Part shown: one piece after another, positions 11,267 through 22,860 of the stretch
How positions within the stretch are numbered: the stretch's first letter is position 1
Layout: the number at the start of each line of letters is the position of its first letter
Assembly (NCBI RefSeq): GCF_048544455.1
Contig: NC_133538.1
Span: forward strand, 42,754,969-42,818,968
From: Silene latifolia
Lineage: Eukaryota; Streptophyta; Magnoliopsida; Caryophyllales; Caryophyllaceae
Reading direction: 5' to 3'
Length of the DNA: 64,000 nucleotides
Translations under genes and position numbers: made by a program
Notes under the pieces: model-generated
The model's input: the letters and a program-made list of their open reading frames with translations, nothing else
Told to the model about the DNA's origin: nothing
Database searches by the model: none

Positions 11267-11276
11267 GGGGGCAAAT
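11267..11276 (+). other. Polypurine tract of Tat-1
   Basis: GGGGGCAAAT lies immediately before the LTR start TGATGGGGCATA. A G-rich purine tract abutting the 3' LTR is the usual plus-strand primer site. Confidence 0.65.
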
Positions 11277-11840
11277 TGATGGGGCATATTCTGCACCCGC
11301 TGACCGAGTCAACATATTGACCAAGGTCAAAGCTAAAAGACAACAAGTCAAGAGAAAAAACGACCCTAACCGGCAAAGCACATCGGCTGTCACTGGGTCT
11401 CGGCTTGGAACTAGCGGCCGAGAGGCATATCCGTGTACTCGCATCCGTCCCCTCGGCATGGAGTCAACCAGCCTGCCGGCATCATGGGTCCCTCGGCCGA
11501 GGGTAAGACAGATCTTTCCACCTGTTACGCCACTTGGCCACTTGGCCACTACGTGACAAAAGGTGAAAGTCTATAAATACTCCACCTCTCTCATTAAGAA
11601 ACCAACTGGAATATCTGGTAAAAACTCCCTTATCTCTCTACAATCTACTTGGCCAAGTTAAACATACAACTTACCTCTCTAAGTTTACTGACTTGAGCGT
11701 CGGAGTGAGTACGCTCGGCCCCAAGCCGAGCCCTCAGTTTGTTCACCTTTACAGGAAAGAGTGAAAGTAAGAGACGAGCAACGACATCATTCTACAAGCT
11801 CAAGTGGTCACAATCCTGCTCCGGAATTACACCCGGAACA
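11277..11840 (+). repeat. 3' LTR of Tat-1
   Basis: The LTR begins TGATGGGGCATA after a purine tract and ends ACACCCGGAACA, giving TG...CA termini over 564 bp. A TATA box (CTATAAATAC at 11571-11580) and a CT-rich leader downstream fit a U3-R-U5 layout. No second copy occurs in the window, so age and target duplication cannot be judged. Confidence 0.7.
11571..11580 (+). promoter_or_regulatory. TATA box in the Tat-1 LTR
   Basis: CTATAAATAC lies 260 bp before the LTR end and is followed by the CT-rich, A-rich stretch expected of a transcription start. It would drive transcription rightward into flanking DNA from this 3' LTR copy. Confidence 0.5.
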
Positions 11841-12573
11841 ATGTATATAAACAAATTTCAAGCATCTCCCTCCTCGCCTACACTTCACAAATAGTTATGT
11901 GGTTACCTATTTTGAAAGGATTTACTTTTTCTTTTTTGCTTATTGTTATAAATATTGATTGATATGATATCATGTATGCATGCATACAAGTTTCCTAATT
12001 TATATGCTTATTATGTATATCTTGCCGAATATTTGACATTTGTTTGTTCTAATCGATGGTTATATGCAATTTTTTTGGTGCATACTATATAAATATTATA
12101 TTATCTCATGATTTGATCGTTATTATTTTTCATTGTAGGTAGTATAAATTATGAAGCACAATTATTATGATAATGACTTTTTACAATGCAGTTGAACAAC
12201 AAAGACTAACATTTGCTTCTGACCCAGAATTAAGCGATTAAGTGGTTTCGATCAACTTCATGCCTAAGAACAATGATCATCTCTTGCCTTAGACACGCTC
12301 CGGTAAGAGATTTAATTTTTTTGGTGATGAACTACCGTAACGGTATATATTGTCCAAATTAGTTAAAAGTTAGCTTTGTCTTACTTACTTTTCTATATTT
12401 TTTTTTCCTTTGAATAGTTAGCTCGAAAAGGCTACGGTTACACTCAGTGTATAGAATCTTTTATACATCGCGTATAATATTGTGACATGTGGCGACTGTG
12501 AGATTTAAGATAGAATCATTTTCGACTTTTATTTTGTTCATTTTGGGAATCCTTTTTTTCCATTATCTCATGT

Positions 12574-12681
12574 TCGTTAGTATACAACTATACACTGGGT
12601 ATAACAAAATTGGTAATTGGTAATATGTCGTTAGTATACAACTATACACTGGGTATAACAAAATTGGTAATTGGTAATATG
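12574..12681. repeat. 54-bp direct tandem duplication
   Basis: A 54-bp unit starting TCGTTAGTATACAACTATAC occurs twice back to back (12574-12627 and 12628-12681), identical by eye. The perfect match indicates a recent local duplication, for example by replication slippage. Confidence 0.85.
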
Positions 12682-13984
12682 CATCCATGCCAAGCTTAAA
12701 CTGCCTCCACCTCGCCGTCCAACATCTAGCGGCTCCGGTGACTTCTCACGCGGGGAACCCTTTGGCCACCATCGTGATGCTTCATCGAAAAGTTTATGGT
12801 GTACAACCATTGCGGTCAAGACCTCCCTGCTTGCCGTGAACATAACATTTTAATCCGTGAAACACCTCTCTGCGGTGAAAACCTCCCTGCCGTCAACATC
12901 TCCGTCGTCGGCGACCTATCACGCCAAAGACCCTAGCCTGCACACGACGACCACGTGATCCTCTGGTCAGCCGCCAAGAACTCTGCCAAATCGGCAGTTT
13001 TGCCACCATGAAACAACCTTCAAGAATCCGACCCCTATTTAAAATCTAATAAAATTGAAATAAGCATTAATGTGATCGATAATCCGATTAAATCTTAAAA
13101 AATTGAAATAAAACAATGAGTTTAAGAAATCGAACAATTTAAACGAATAAATTCAAAGACGGTCGGCGGAGGGCTGTTCCTCAGAGCTCTGGCCTGCAGA
13201 AGGCGGTACGAAGGATTGGTCGGCGGTTAGGGCTAGGTGGTCGTGGATGATTGGGCTTTGATAGGGGTGGTTTGTGGTGGTTGGTTGATATGAGAGGGGT
13301 AACCGGATGTCGTTGTGTGTTCTCCCTTTTTTTTTTATGTTAATTAATGTAGTACAAATGACAGGGGTATTATGGGAAGAAGTGTATTGTGTTGAGTAAA
13401 AATCGGGTAAAAATTGACGTTATTAATCGAATGCTAGAAATATAATGTCATTGATGAAAAATTTACAATATTAATCTAAATAGACAAATATTTGTGCTCC
13501 AAATCGTATCATACAAATTACAAATCTCCTTGCCCCATGTTTTACGTTTATTAATCAAATCATACAAGTCTTACGTTATTATTATTAGTAATAAAAAGTA
13601 GACATCAGTAGAGAAAAAATCACGTTAATAATCGAAATGTTGATCGAATCATACGGACATTCGTGCTCCAAATCGAATCATACAAATCTTTGTGCTCCAA
13701 TACAAGTCTTACGTTATTATTAGTAAAAAAAACTAACGTTAGTAGAGATAAAATAATGTTCCTAATTGAATTATATAAAGTGTTTTTCTAATATGTGCCC
13801 TTAGGACACATGTCAATAAGTTAATTAGAGAAATAATATGTTATTAATTAAAAAAAGATGCTATTAAAACATACATTGCCATGATTAATCGAACCATACA
13901 AACATTTGTGATCTTAATCATACGATTTCAGGTTAGTGTTTAGCTTCAAATTAAAATTTCGCGTGTTCAAAATTAAATATGCGT

Positions 13985-14160
13985 TTTAGAGGTTATTGGT
14001 TTTTAAGGCTTAGGTTTTGGGTTTAGGATTTCGAGTTTAGGATTTAGGGTTTCAGGTTTAAGGATTTAAAAAGTTTTAGGGTTTAGGTTTAATAGGGTTT
14101 AGGGTCTCGGATTTAAAGATTTATAAAGTTTTAGGGTTTAGGTTAATAGGGTTTATGGTT
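13985..14160 (+). repeat. Telomere-like degenerate TTTAGGG tract with ~60-bp higher repeat
   Basis: Variants of the plant telomere unit TTTAGGG (GGGTTTAGG, TTAGGGTTT, TTTAGGTTT) fill about 175 bp. The last part is a ~60-bp unit repeated about twice, with GTTTTAGGGTTTAGGTT at about 14074 and again near 14132. It is degenerate, so it is an old interstitial tract rather than an active telomere. Confidence 0.6.
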
Positions 14161-14486
14161 ATGCGAAATAAGACATAATGTAATTATGATAGGAAAATAA
14201 ACGTAATAACAAATGCGAACGATTGAAATGATCGCTTTATATATGTGATTTTAAAAGGGATAGTACATTTGAACATTGCAATAAAATGATCACTATATGC
14301 AATTTAATGCTAAATAGGATCGATGTAACATGTTAATAATAAAATTATCAATTTATGGGTACAAAGGATAATGTGCTCAATTGAACGTTACAATATAAAT
14401 GTAATCATTTTATGTGATTTAATGATAAACGTGATAGATTTAACAGGAACTATAACAGAATGATCGCTTTATGTTCGCTTTATCTA

Positions 14487-17372
14487 TCTATATTAATAAA
14501 GGAAGTTTTTTTCGAGCAATTATAGAGAGTCCAAATTTCCGGAATAACTTTGAAACAATAAATTAATAAACAAGTGAAATAAGAGATAATATATAAGATA
14601 TTAAATAATAGTTTGTTATGGTATGATATCAATCCTACACTAAAACAAACACTAATCAATCACGTTAGGTTTTTTTTTGTAGCTTCAATCAATCAAACTC
14701 CGTACTACTATATATATGGGTAGTTAATATAGAAAAGTTATAGTTTCAAGTTTTTTATTTGTTTATTTATTAGGTGTATATATTTAATTGTTTATTAAGC
14801 ACTTTTTGTTTGTGTCTCAGGAAATATATTCGAAGAATGACTAAAATACCGAATATGGTGTTCAATTTTTGGAGCTTCGACTGCCTAAGAGGATTGAGAT
14901 CAAATTCTTTAGTCTTCAAATTAAAGTTTCTTCAATGTTTGTATTTAGCCGTAGGAATATAAGCTTTTCTTTGGATTAAGTCAGGTTCGTTAAGCTTTAT
15001 TTCAAAATATAATTTTTTTATTATTTTTATTTTAATGGCATGAAATATAAATATGAATAATTTTAGTAGTAATAGGCTAATTGCCTATATCAATCGTTTT
15101 ACCTATCAAAGACCCCAACAACCACCTATGCATGCTCATTATTAATGTATGTTTTTCTTTTGTTACCGTGATTTATTTTTTCAGTCTCTAATATGGAGTA
15201 TTTGATTTTATTTTGAAGGTATAATTTAAGAGGGTACAACGATTTACTTGAGTCAATAGGCTGGTTTGTAACTTCTGGTCCATACAACATTATCGTATTT
15301 GCAAAACCATTAATTTTTTTTAATCTTTTTCAGGTCTAATCGATGTAATGTTTGACATTAGTTATTTATTATGGAGTATTACATGTAAAACAACTTCTTA
15401 GTGATGGGAGGGATTCATATTTTTGAATACCTACAAACTACAATTCTTTAAAAGGAGAACAAATGTTGGAAAGTGTTTAATATTATTATTATTATTATTA
15501 TTGTTTCGTATTTTTCATAAAGTTTTTATGTATTTTGTTGAGATAAAAGTACTTCTTTTAATGTTACACGCATGTTTGTCAATTTTATGTTTCACAATAT
15601 GAACCAAGAGTTACGGATGGTAATTGGTATAGTGAGTTACGGATGGTATAATGAGTAACTTACTTTTGCGAGTTTGTGTCAAATTGATTGCTATGGTTTC
15701 CATTTTGCATAAGACAATTATTATTGTGATTATTAATTTTTCAAGTACGGAACCAAACATGGTCATATTGAGATTAGTTGACATTCTCAACCATTTGCTA
15801 AAATACTCTAAGCAAGTTTTAATATAATTAAAAGTAGATTTGATGTTTTTTCCTAACGATTACAGATAATCCAATTTTTAGATTATACTTGAAACGATAT
15901 TAGAGTTATATTTTTGATATATGTATAGATAAATTTTGTCATTGTAGTAGTACCAAACTTCTAACAGTCGTCTATATTTATTGCTAATAGACTAATAGTA
16001 TTTGAGTTGGATTTATATACTTATCTCAATACAAAAGAAAAAGAAAACTTTTTTAATTAATTAATTTATTAATCACCAATTAAACTCCTACTGGAATCGA
16101 AGTAACTAATCATCACGTTATGTAACTAATTGCTACTCTTATCATCACGTTATGTAGCTAATTGCTACTCTTTTCATACGAAGTACAACGGCATTCTGTG
16201 TACGTAAATGTTTTTTTATACATTTTTATTTATATGAGATATACAAATCCTCAATGGCATATAGTAATAATAATAATAACTAATACATATTGTATTATGG
16301 AGTATTTGATAGGATTTGTACAACTGCAAATTTCGGAAACACAAACTTTTTTTTTATCTTATCTATTTTCCATTATTTTATTTCCATGAATAGCATATAA
16401 AGTTTGACTCTCTAATATCGCTCAAAAGTCATTCACAAAAGCATATAGATTATTATTTTAGTCATAATATATCATACTTTTGGAGGGTGGGAAATAAACA
16501 ATCATTTAGTCTCTCTTAAAACGAATGTATTCCTCTAAATATTAAAAGAGGTTAAATATTATCATCTCACACGTGCATATAAGACAAATCCGTTATTTTT
16601 TCTTATGTATAGGTTTTATTTTATTCTAACTCCTTGATCAGTCTTAAATTTAAAACTGATTTACCCGCCTTAAATAAAAATTTGCGATAAACAATATACC
16701 CATCATATGCGGAATTATGGGGAAAGCCTAAATGATATTAGTGGTTAACCAATTTTATCTACTATATTAAAAAAAAAAATAATAATAAAGAAGAAGAAAG
16801 AAAGAAAGAAAGATGGATCAAGCTATGATATTGGTAACGAGAAAATGGGATTTGTATGAATTAGATTTACGTACATCCTTTGGGGTGGAGTAACGTTTTG
16901 TGATAGGAAATGAAGAGAAAAAAAAAATAGAGAGGATTCATTTTGCCTTGTGGTGAAGTATAATTGGAACACTTTTACGACCAACAATGAAATTCGGTGT
17001 ATAAGTTTAACACTCTTCAAATCATGTAAATCCAAATAGAATTTTTAGGATAACGTATGTAAGTTAGTTAAACTCAGCCCCTTAGAATTAAAGTTGAGCC
17101 TGATATGAGTTTTGATTCATTAAGAATTAGACCATATTCTTTTGTACTTAATTTTAGCTCATTTTAGTTTAGTTCAGCTCATCTTAGTTCAACTCTATTG
17201 ATTTGAGTTCAGTTAAGTTCAACTCTTTTCAGCAGAAAAAAACATGGTCTTAAATTATACTCCGTATATTAAAAGATGGGGTCCATTAAATCATATGCAG
17301 TCATCATAATACGAATCATAAATCACAGGATATTACAAATTGGCCCGTGCATCGCACGGGCATTATATCTAT
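14487..17372 (+). mobile_element. Non-autonomous Helitron-like element, ~2.9 kb
   Basis: The left end reads TCTATATTAATAAAGGAAG, like the 5' end of plant Helitrons that starts with TC. The right end has the hairpin CCCGTGCATCGCACGGG (17344-17360), then eight bases and CTAT at 17369, close to the canonical CTRR terminus. There are no terminal inverted repeats or target duplication, as expected. The interior is AT-rich with an ATT microsatellite near 15480-15504 and a GAAA run near 16790-16812, and I see no Rep/helicase gene. Ends are assigned by pattern only, and the interval could be two unrelated ends. Confidence 0.5.
17344..17360 (+). terminator. Helitron-type 3' terminal hairpin
   Basis: CCCGTGC-ATC-GCACGGG forms a perfect 7-bp stem with a 3-base loop, placed eight bases before a CTRR-like end. 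In Helitrons this hairpin acts as the end signal for rolling-circle transposition, not as a transcription terminator. A second copy occurs near 32957-32971. Confidence 0.6.
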
Positions 17373-18072
17373 TATATATGTAAACAAACCAAACAAAGAG
17401 TTAAGAACAATTACAACATCAGCCAGTAGCAAAGCTTACTGACCAGTGCACATATCTACGAAGGAAACTACGAATTGTGCACAGTGAGTGACGCAATTCG
17501 ATTGGTACTGGCGCTGTGGAGGCCAGAACAGAAGATAATTTTTTTGAACTTGGAATGAAACGGATGGTAGTGACGCAGAATAAGCTCGATACATATTGAG
17601 AAGTAGAACTTTCGTTGATGCAGCAAAAACAGAGGAAGCCCGGACATGTTGAGTAACAGGGGTGCGTGAGATCGAATCCGAAGAAGTTACAATGAACCGA
17701 TCCCGAGGAGATGACCTACAGACCAGAATAAAGTAAGTGATACAAGTTTATATATACTGTAAATGGGTTATCTACCATTTTCGCCCTTCATCTTGATTCA
17801 CTTGTCATCCAATTATTATATCTGCAACAGATTTCTCCACTTTTATTAATCTTTGTGCCAAAATCAAAGATAAACTATTGACCGAAATGAAAGATGTATA
17901 TTTTTATTTTTCCGTTACCAAAAGCCTCTCATCTTCAACACCCATGAGCAAGTAAGTCTTTATCAGAAAGTATAACAAAGAAAGTAAAAATTTCATATTT
18001 TGTTTCATCACAAAGTCTTAAAACTTTGTGTGAAAAAGAAAGATAAATAACTCATTTAGACAAAGATCTAAA
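17373..18072. other. Flank with a degenerate Stowaway-like MITE remnant
   Basis: No gene is visible. The part at 17795-17892 (CACTTGTCATCCAATTATTA, TTTGTGCCAAAATCAAAG, ATTGACCG) is colinear with the intact Stowaway copy at 23273-23480, in the same orientation, but its terminal repeats are no longer recognisable. The preceding 17373-17760 holds nothing I can name. Confidence 0.4.
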
Positions 18073-18081
18073 TTAAATACA

Positions 18082-19141
18082 GAGAAAATTACAAATAACC
18101 ACCACGTATTTGCGTCTTTTTACAAATTACCACCACGTATTTGCATTTTTACAAATAACCCCCAAACTTTAATGTATATTCCCGAATCACCACCGTATTT
18201 TTACCCTGAGCTTCGTTTTTCTTATTTTCCGACTTATTAAGTGACAATTTACGCGAAATTCCCAAATTACCCTTATTTACATATTACACATACTTACCCA
18301 AATACATTTCATTTTCCCCAATTTGTTTAATTACCCTCTTCTCAATCATAAATTTCCCCCAATGCAAATGATGAAATTCATCTCCCCAATCCAATTTTCA
18401 ACTCAAAATATGAATTCAAATCAAATAAGCAGAAAATATAACCCATTTTATTTCAAAAGATATACATCTGCAGATGCTTTACTTCCATCCAATTCGACCG
18501 TGTTCAGTCATACATAAAATTGATGAACAAAAGTTTGGGAGATTCAAAAATATTCCAGATCTATTGAGCTCTTAGTATTTCCGTACATGGTTATTTTACA
18601 CTTCTGAAATTCGTTGAAAACGGTTAACAATCAAAATATGTGAAATACGGAGTAATAGTTAGGCGAGAAACATTCTTCTTGATTCCTCTTGATTTCTATT
18701 AAATTCCTCTTATTATGTCACAAAAATTAACTTCTTCCTTTGTTAAATTAATTCCTCCAGATTTTTCCCAACGTGCTTGAGTAAGAATGCACATGTATTT
18801 GTTATGTTTGGTCACTACACTAGCAGATGGAAAGAGGCTCAATGGAAGATTCATAAATAATTGGGGAAATTTGTGGTGTGAATTTGGAGGTTATTGAATT
18901 GGAAAAAATGAAATGTATTTGGGTAATGAGTATGTTGTAATAAGTAAATGAGGGTAAATTGGGAATTTCGCGTAAATCGCCACTTAACAAGTCGAGAAAT
19001 AAGAAAAACGATGCTCGGGGTAAAAATACGGTGGTGATTCGGGAATATACATTAAAGTTTGGGGGTTATTCGTAAAAACGCAAATACATGGTGGTAATTT
19101 GTAAAAAAACGGAAATACATGGTGGTTATTTGTAATTTTTC
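18082..19141. mobile_element. Non-autonomous Mutator-like element with long inverted ends
   Basis: The element is 1,060 bp. About 230 bp at the left (GAGAAAATTACAAATAACCA...) is repeated in inverse at the right (...TGGTTATTTGTAATTTTTC). It is flanked by a perfect 9-bp direct repeat, TTAAATACA (18073-18081 and 19142-19150). Nine-base duplications and long terminal inverted repeats are the hallmark of Mutator-type transposons. The ~600-bp interior codes for nothing I recognise (the frame at 18323-18517 is short and low-complexity), so transposase would have to come from elsewhere. Inside the ends, TACAAATnACCACCACGTATTTGC is itself repeated about every 35-40 bp. Confidence 0.8.
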
Positions 19142-19206
19142 TTAAATACACGAACAATTCACGAGAACAGATGGAGGTATGTCATATGTGTTTGCCATGT
19201 AATATG

Positions 19207-19677
19207 TAGAGGTGGCAACTGGGTCAGTCGGATTGGATTTGGGTTAGGTCAAGTCAAGCCGAATCATATCGAATTCGGGTTATATCGGTCAGTCTACCCT
19301 TTTGGGTCGGGTTGGGTCATTTCGCGTCAAATGATGTATCAAGTCGGATCGGGTTTGAGTGGGTCACTATCGGGTCCTGTTACTGTATCACATTACTTTA
19401 ATCTTTTTACCATTAAATTTTGTTTTTAACCATTATTTGGTTCAATTACTTCATTATTAAGTCAAACGCATCAATCTAAACACAAAAATCACTTTCATTT
19501 TGATCATAATTAAGCTTAATAATTGTTGGGTCATAATTTAATCAGGTCGGGTCACTAATCATCGGGTCATGTCGGTATGGGTCATCATCGGGTCGGTTTT
19601 GGGTTGAATATTCTTGAGTTCTGTTGAGTCGGATTTGCTCGAATTCGGGTCGAGTCGGGTCAGATTTGCCAACTCTA
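19207..19677. mobile_element. GGGTC-rich hAT-like MITE
   Basis: The tract is dense in GGGTCGGGT-type runs. Its ends are inverted: TAGAGGTGGCAAC at the left and, on the other strand, TAGAGTTGGCAAA at the right. Short TAGAGNTGGCAA ends with GGGTCGGGT interiors are common in plant hAT-derived MITEs. The flanking 8-mers (GTAATATG and ACTATAAA) do not match, so the target duplication is not confirmed. Confidence 0.45.
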
Positions 19678-20016
19678 ACTATAAATAATGCTATCTCGAA
19701 GTGGCCAGTGCTGGTTTAATGTAGAAGGATTTGGCCCATTTGGTAAGGATGAAAGTCCATTTTGGTGGTTCGATAATGTGGGTTTGGACATCTTGTCTTT
19801 TGCTTTGATGTGCTCATAAACGTACCTAAAATTTTACCGAGTGAAAGAAAATATTACGTAATATATATTTATTGATTAGGGTATTCGACGATATAGTACC
19901 ATAAATATACCTTATAATATTTTTTTCATCATTATTTTCTCATTTTTCAGCTAATTGGAACACTTTAATTCGTTATCAACTTGTATATTTAAGTAGAATA
20001 CTTCGTATTACTGTAT
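19678..20016. other. Unassigned AT-rich spacer
   Basis: I see nothing recognisable between the hAT-like element and the MITE end at 20019. Confidence 0.5.
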
Positions 20017-20018
20017 TA

Positions 20019-20030
20019 CTCCCTCTGTCT
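20019..20030 (+). mobile_element. Left end of a Stowaway-like MITE split by the LINE
   Basis: After TA at 20017-20018 the sequence reads CTCCCTCTGTCT, the Stowaway terminal repeat also seen at 23469-23480 on the other strand. It is cut immediately by the LINE poly(T). The matching remainder lies at 22861 onward. Confidence 0.5.
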
Positions 20031-22860
20031 TTTTTTTTTTTTTTGAAATCCCTCCGTAGAGGTTTAAGCTTTCATTAATAAATCATCAGAAACACAAGAC
20101 AACATGTTAACCGGAAAGCCATACGACCATTCCCGCTTCCCTACAGTCCAAGGTGCCAATCGAGCAATCTCATGAGCGACCTTATTCGACTCCCTACCAA
20201 CAAAAGACCATTGCACTGAATTAAAAGAGCTACAGGCAGAATAAATATCGTCTAAAATGAGATGGTAATCGCTGCGGCCATGCTCCTTCGTCCTCAACGC
20301 CTTGATCAAAACTTGGCAGTCGCTCTCCATTATAATATCACGCAATCCTCGTCTAGCAGCTTCCTTCATCCCTAATAGCAGCGCCTCCGCTTCCGCTTCC
20401 TTGGGCTCCCTATCCCACCTTCGCTGGTCCACCGCTAACCAAGTCACCTCCCCTCTAGCGTCCCTACACACGACCCCAAGCCCAGTGCCCACACCCTCTT
20501 TGACAAACGCATCGACATTGATTTTAACCATGCCTTCACCCGGTTTCGTCCACCCCTTACCCCTCCCTTCTTTATCTCCCTTTGCTCCCATCCCCTTCCC
20601 CACGCAGCTATCCCCTTCCTCCATTTCCTTACACATATCCATCGTCCTCGTCACCACCTCACCAATACCCCTATGCTCGTCCTCAAACACCCATTTGTTT
20701 CGCCTCTCCCACACTGCCCAACAACCCACCATGAACACCACTCTCTCCCTCTTGTCAAGCGTCTGTAAGACCTCACATACCCACTCCCTCACCCGCTCAA
20801 ACCCTCTGTCCTTCGCACCCTCAATCGCCAACCCATCCCATAACCCTCCCAGACCCCCACAATCCCGTATCATGTGCATATGGGTTTTTGACTCTACGCG
20901 GCAGACTGGACATATATCCTCCAAGCTCGACAATCGCCTCGAAATGTTACTCTTTGTTGCCAAAGCCTCGTTGCAAAATTGCCACATGAAGGATTTAATA
21001 CGAGGTAAAACCGGGGTGCTCCAAATCATGTTTCAAAATCGTCGCTCCTCGTCATTCGAGGATCCTGATGGCATTTCCCAATCCTCTTGTGCAAGCAGCC
21101 GATATGCAGATTTGACGGTGTAACATCCATCCTTTTCCGGGTCCCAACACCAGCTATCCACCGGTCCATTCTCGCTAATTCGAATCTCCATAATGCGCTC
21201 CTGTTCGAATGGGAGAAATAAATTTCTTAGGATGTGCTAATTCCATCTCCTACCACTAAGCTCCATCAATTTCGCCACCACCATGTCTGCATCAGCCTGT
21301 CCTCTAGGCGAAAGGACTCGTCGAGTTTGGGTCCTCGGTATCCAAGGATCCTTCCATACTTTCGTGCTAAGCCCGTCACCAACTCTCCGTCTCACTCCCT
21401 TGAGAACCACCTCCCTAGCCTCCCATATACCTCGCCATGTGTAGCTTGGGTTTCTCCCCAATTCCGCACTCAAAAAGGACCCATTCGCACAGTATTTACC
21501 CAAAAGAACCCGAGCCATCAAGCACTCCCTATTTGTAAGCAATCTCCAGACCTGTTTCCCGAGCAACGCCATATTGAACTTATGTAGGTCTCGAAATCCC
21601 AACCCTCCCTGACACTTGGGTGCACAAAGCTTCTTCCACGCTATCCAAGGAATTTTCCGTTTACCATCTTTGGATCCCCACCAAAAGCCCGGAATAAGAG
21701 ACCTTAAACTATCACAAAAAAGTATTTTGAAAATACTTATAGCATATGTAGGGATAGATTCGGCAACCGCTTTAATCAATACCTCCCTCCCCGCTTTCGA
21801 GAGTAATAATCCCCGCCACCCTTGAAGTTTTTTCGATAGTTTATCTCGAATCGCAATGGTAATGTTTCTCTTCGAATGCCCAACCGCAGTGGGTAAACCA
21901 ATGTACTTTTCTTGCTCCGCAACCTCACGCACCCCAAGTTTATTCGTGATTTCCATCCTCCTCCCCGCATTAACACACTTACTGTAAGATATGGTAGTCT
22001 TTTCGAGACTTACCAGCTGCCCTGACCCCTGCTCATATCGGTGGGGGATCTCGCGTACCTTCTCGGCTTCTCCCACATTTGCTCGCGTAAAAATGAGGCT
22101 ATCGTCTGCGAAAAATAAATGAAAAACCATCGGGGCTTTAGCAGCCACCCGCACTCCACGAATAGCACCATTCTCCATCGCCCTCCTTAATTCACCGGAC
22201 AACACCTCCGCACAAAGAATAAACAGATAAGGTGATAAAGGGTCGCCTTGTCTCAGTCCTCGCTGTGGATAGAAAACTTCTGACGGTGTCCCATTTATAA
22301 GGACTGAAAATGAGACCGTCCTTACACATTGCATCACTCGCCCAGCCCATCTCTCATCAAAGCCCATCCGACTCATCACCCGCTCAAGGAAATCTCATTC
22401 AACCCGATCATAAGCCTTGGACATGTCTAGCTTCAACGCCATGTGTCCCTCTCCTTGTCTCGTATTCTTCATGTAGTGAAATAATTCGAAAGCTACAAGC
22501 ATATTGTCCGTAATTAATCTTCCAGGCGTAAAGGCACTTTGGTTTTCCGACACAATATCTCCCAAGAAGCGCTTCAATCTATTAGCAAGAACCTTCAAGA
22601 CTAATTTATAAATAACATTGCACAAGCTTATAGGGCGAAACTCAACCATTTTATCGGGCGCTTTCTTTTTTGGAATTAAAATGATAAAGGTTCTATTTAT
22701 CTCCTCCGGCACCGTCCCACCATTTAAGATATTAAGGACTGTTCGGAGAACCAAAGGACCAACAATATGCCAATATGTTTGATAAAAAAGAGCGTTCATA
22801 CCGTCTGGTCCTGGAGCCTTTAGCGGGTGCATTTGAGATAACGCCTCAATAATCTTTGAT
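20031..22860 (-). mobile_element. 5'-truncated L1-type LINE
   Basis: The minus strand contains RT, a zinc-binding domain and RNase H, followed by a short 3' tail and a poly(A) run (T run on the plus strand at about 20031-20044). The 5' end breaks inside RT at about 22860, so ORF1 and the endonuclease are missing. This is the usual result of incomplete target-primed reverse transcription. I could not see a target duplication, perhaps because the flanks have been rearranged. Confidence 0.85.
20064..22855 (-). pseudogene. LINE ORF2 fragment: reverse transcriptase, zf-RVT and RNase H
   Basis: One reading frame runs from about 22855 to 20064 and is broken only by stops at 22395-22397, 21237-21239 and 21033-21035. 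All three can be explained by C-to-T or G-to-A transitions (TGG to TGA twice, CAG to TAG once). In order it shows the RT finger block (K-A-P-G-P-D-G-M), F-R-P-I-S-L-C-N, the L-D-M-S-K-A-Y-D catalytic block, G-L-R-Q-G-D-P-L-S-P and F-A-D-D-S-L-I-F as the YADD-type active site. The zf-RVT domain follows (PRIKSFMWQFC, C-P-V-C). The RNase H (N-V-D-A-F, E-A-E-A-L, E-S-D-C, H-E-I-A-R-L-A) retains its key acidic residues. Such enzymes copy LINE RNA at a nicked chromosomal target. Confidence 0.85.

Larger units (their letters stand above)
2083..11840 (+). mobile_element. Tat-lineage Ty3/gypsy retrotransposon, 5' truncated (Tat-1)
   Basis: The order is gag, protease, RT, RNase H, second RNase H and integrase on the plus strand, then an ~83-bp tandem array, an antisense gene, a polypurine tract and an LTR. 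The second RNase H and the antisense gene point to the Tat lineage. The 564-bp LTR at 11277-11840 has no partner upstream: sequence before 2083 is a different LTR type, so the 5' LTR and primer site are lost or lie outside the window. Pol is broken by many frameshifts and stops, so the copy cannot be autonomous. Base composition is clearly more GC-rich than the flanks. Confidence 0.85.
11841..14486. other. AT-rich flank without a recognisable gene
   Basis: Both strands are dense in stops. Two GC-richer islands stand out (about 12690-13020 and 13160-13330), with a 60-codon frame at 12671-12853 that I do not recognise. They may be gene fragments captured by a transposon or remnants of a GC-rich repeat. 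The two smaller repeats in this stretch are listed separately. Confidence 0.5.

Noticed and set aside
20064..21029. A cellular RNase H-like gene
   Set aside because: The domain is in frame with zf-RVT and RT and is followed by a poly(A) tail, so it belongs to the LINE.
20302..21123. 273-codon plus-strand open frame
   Set aside because: It is the shadow of the LINE RNase H and zf-RVT coding strand. The Ser/Pro/Leu-rich product has no domain, while the minus strand matches a known family.
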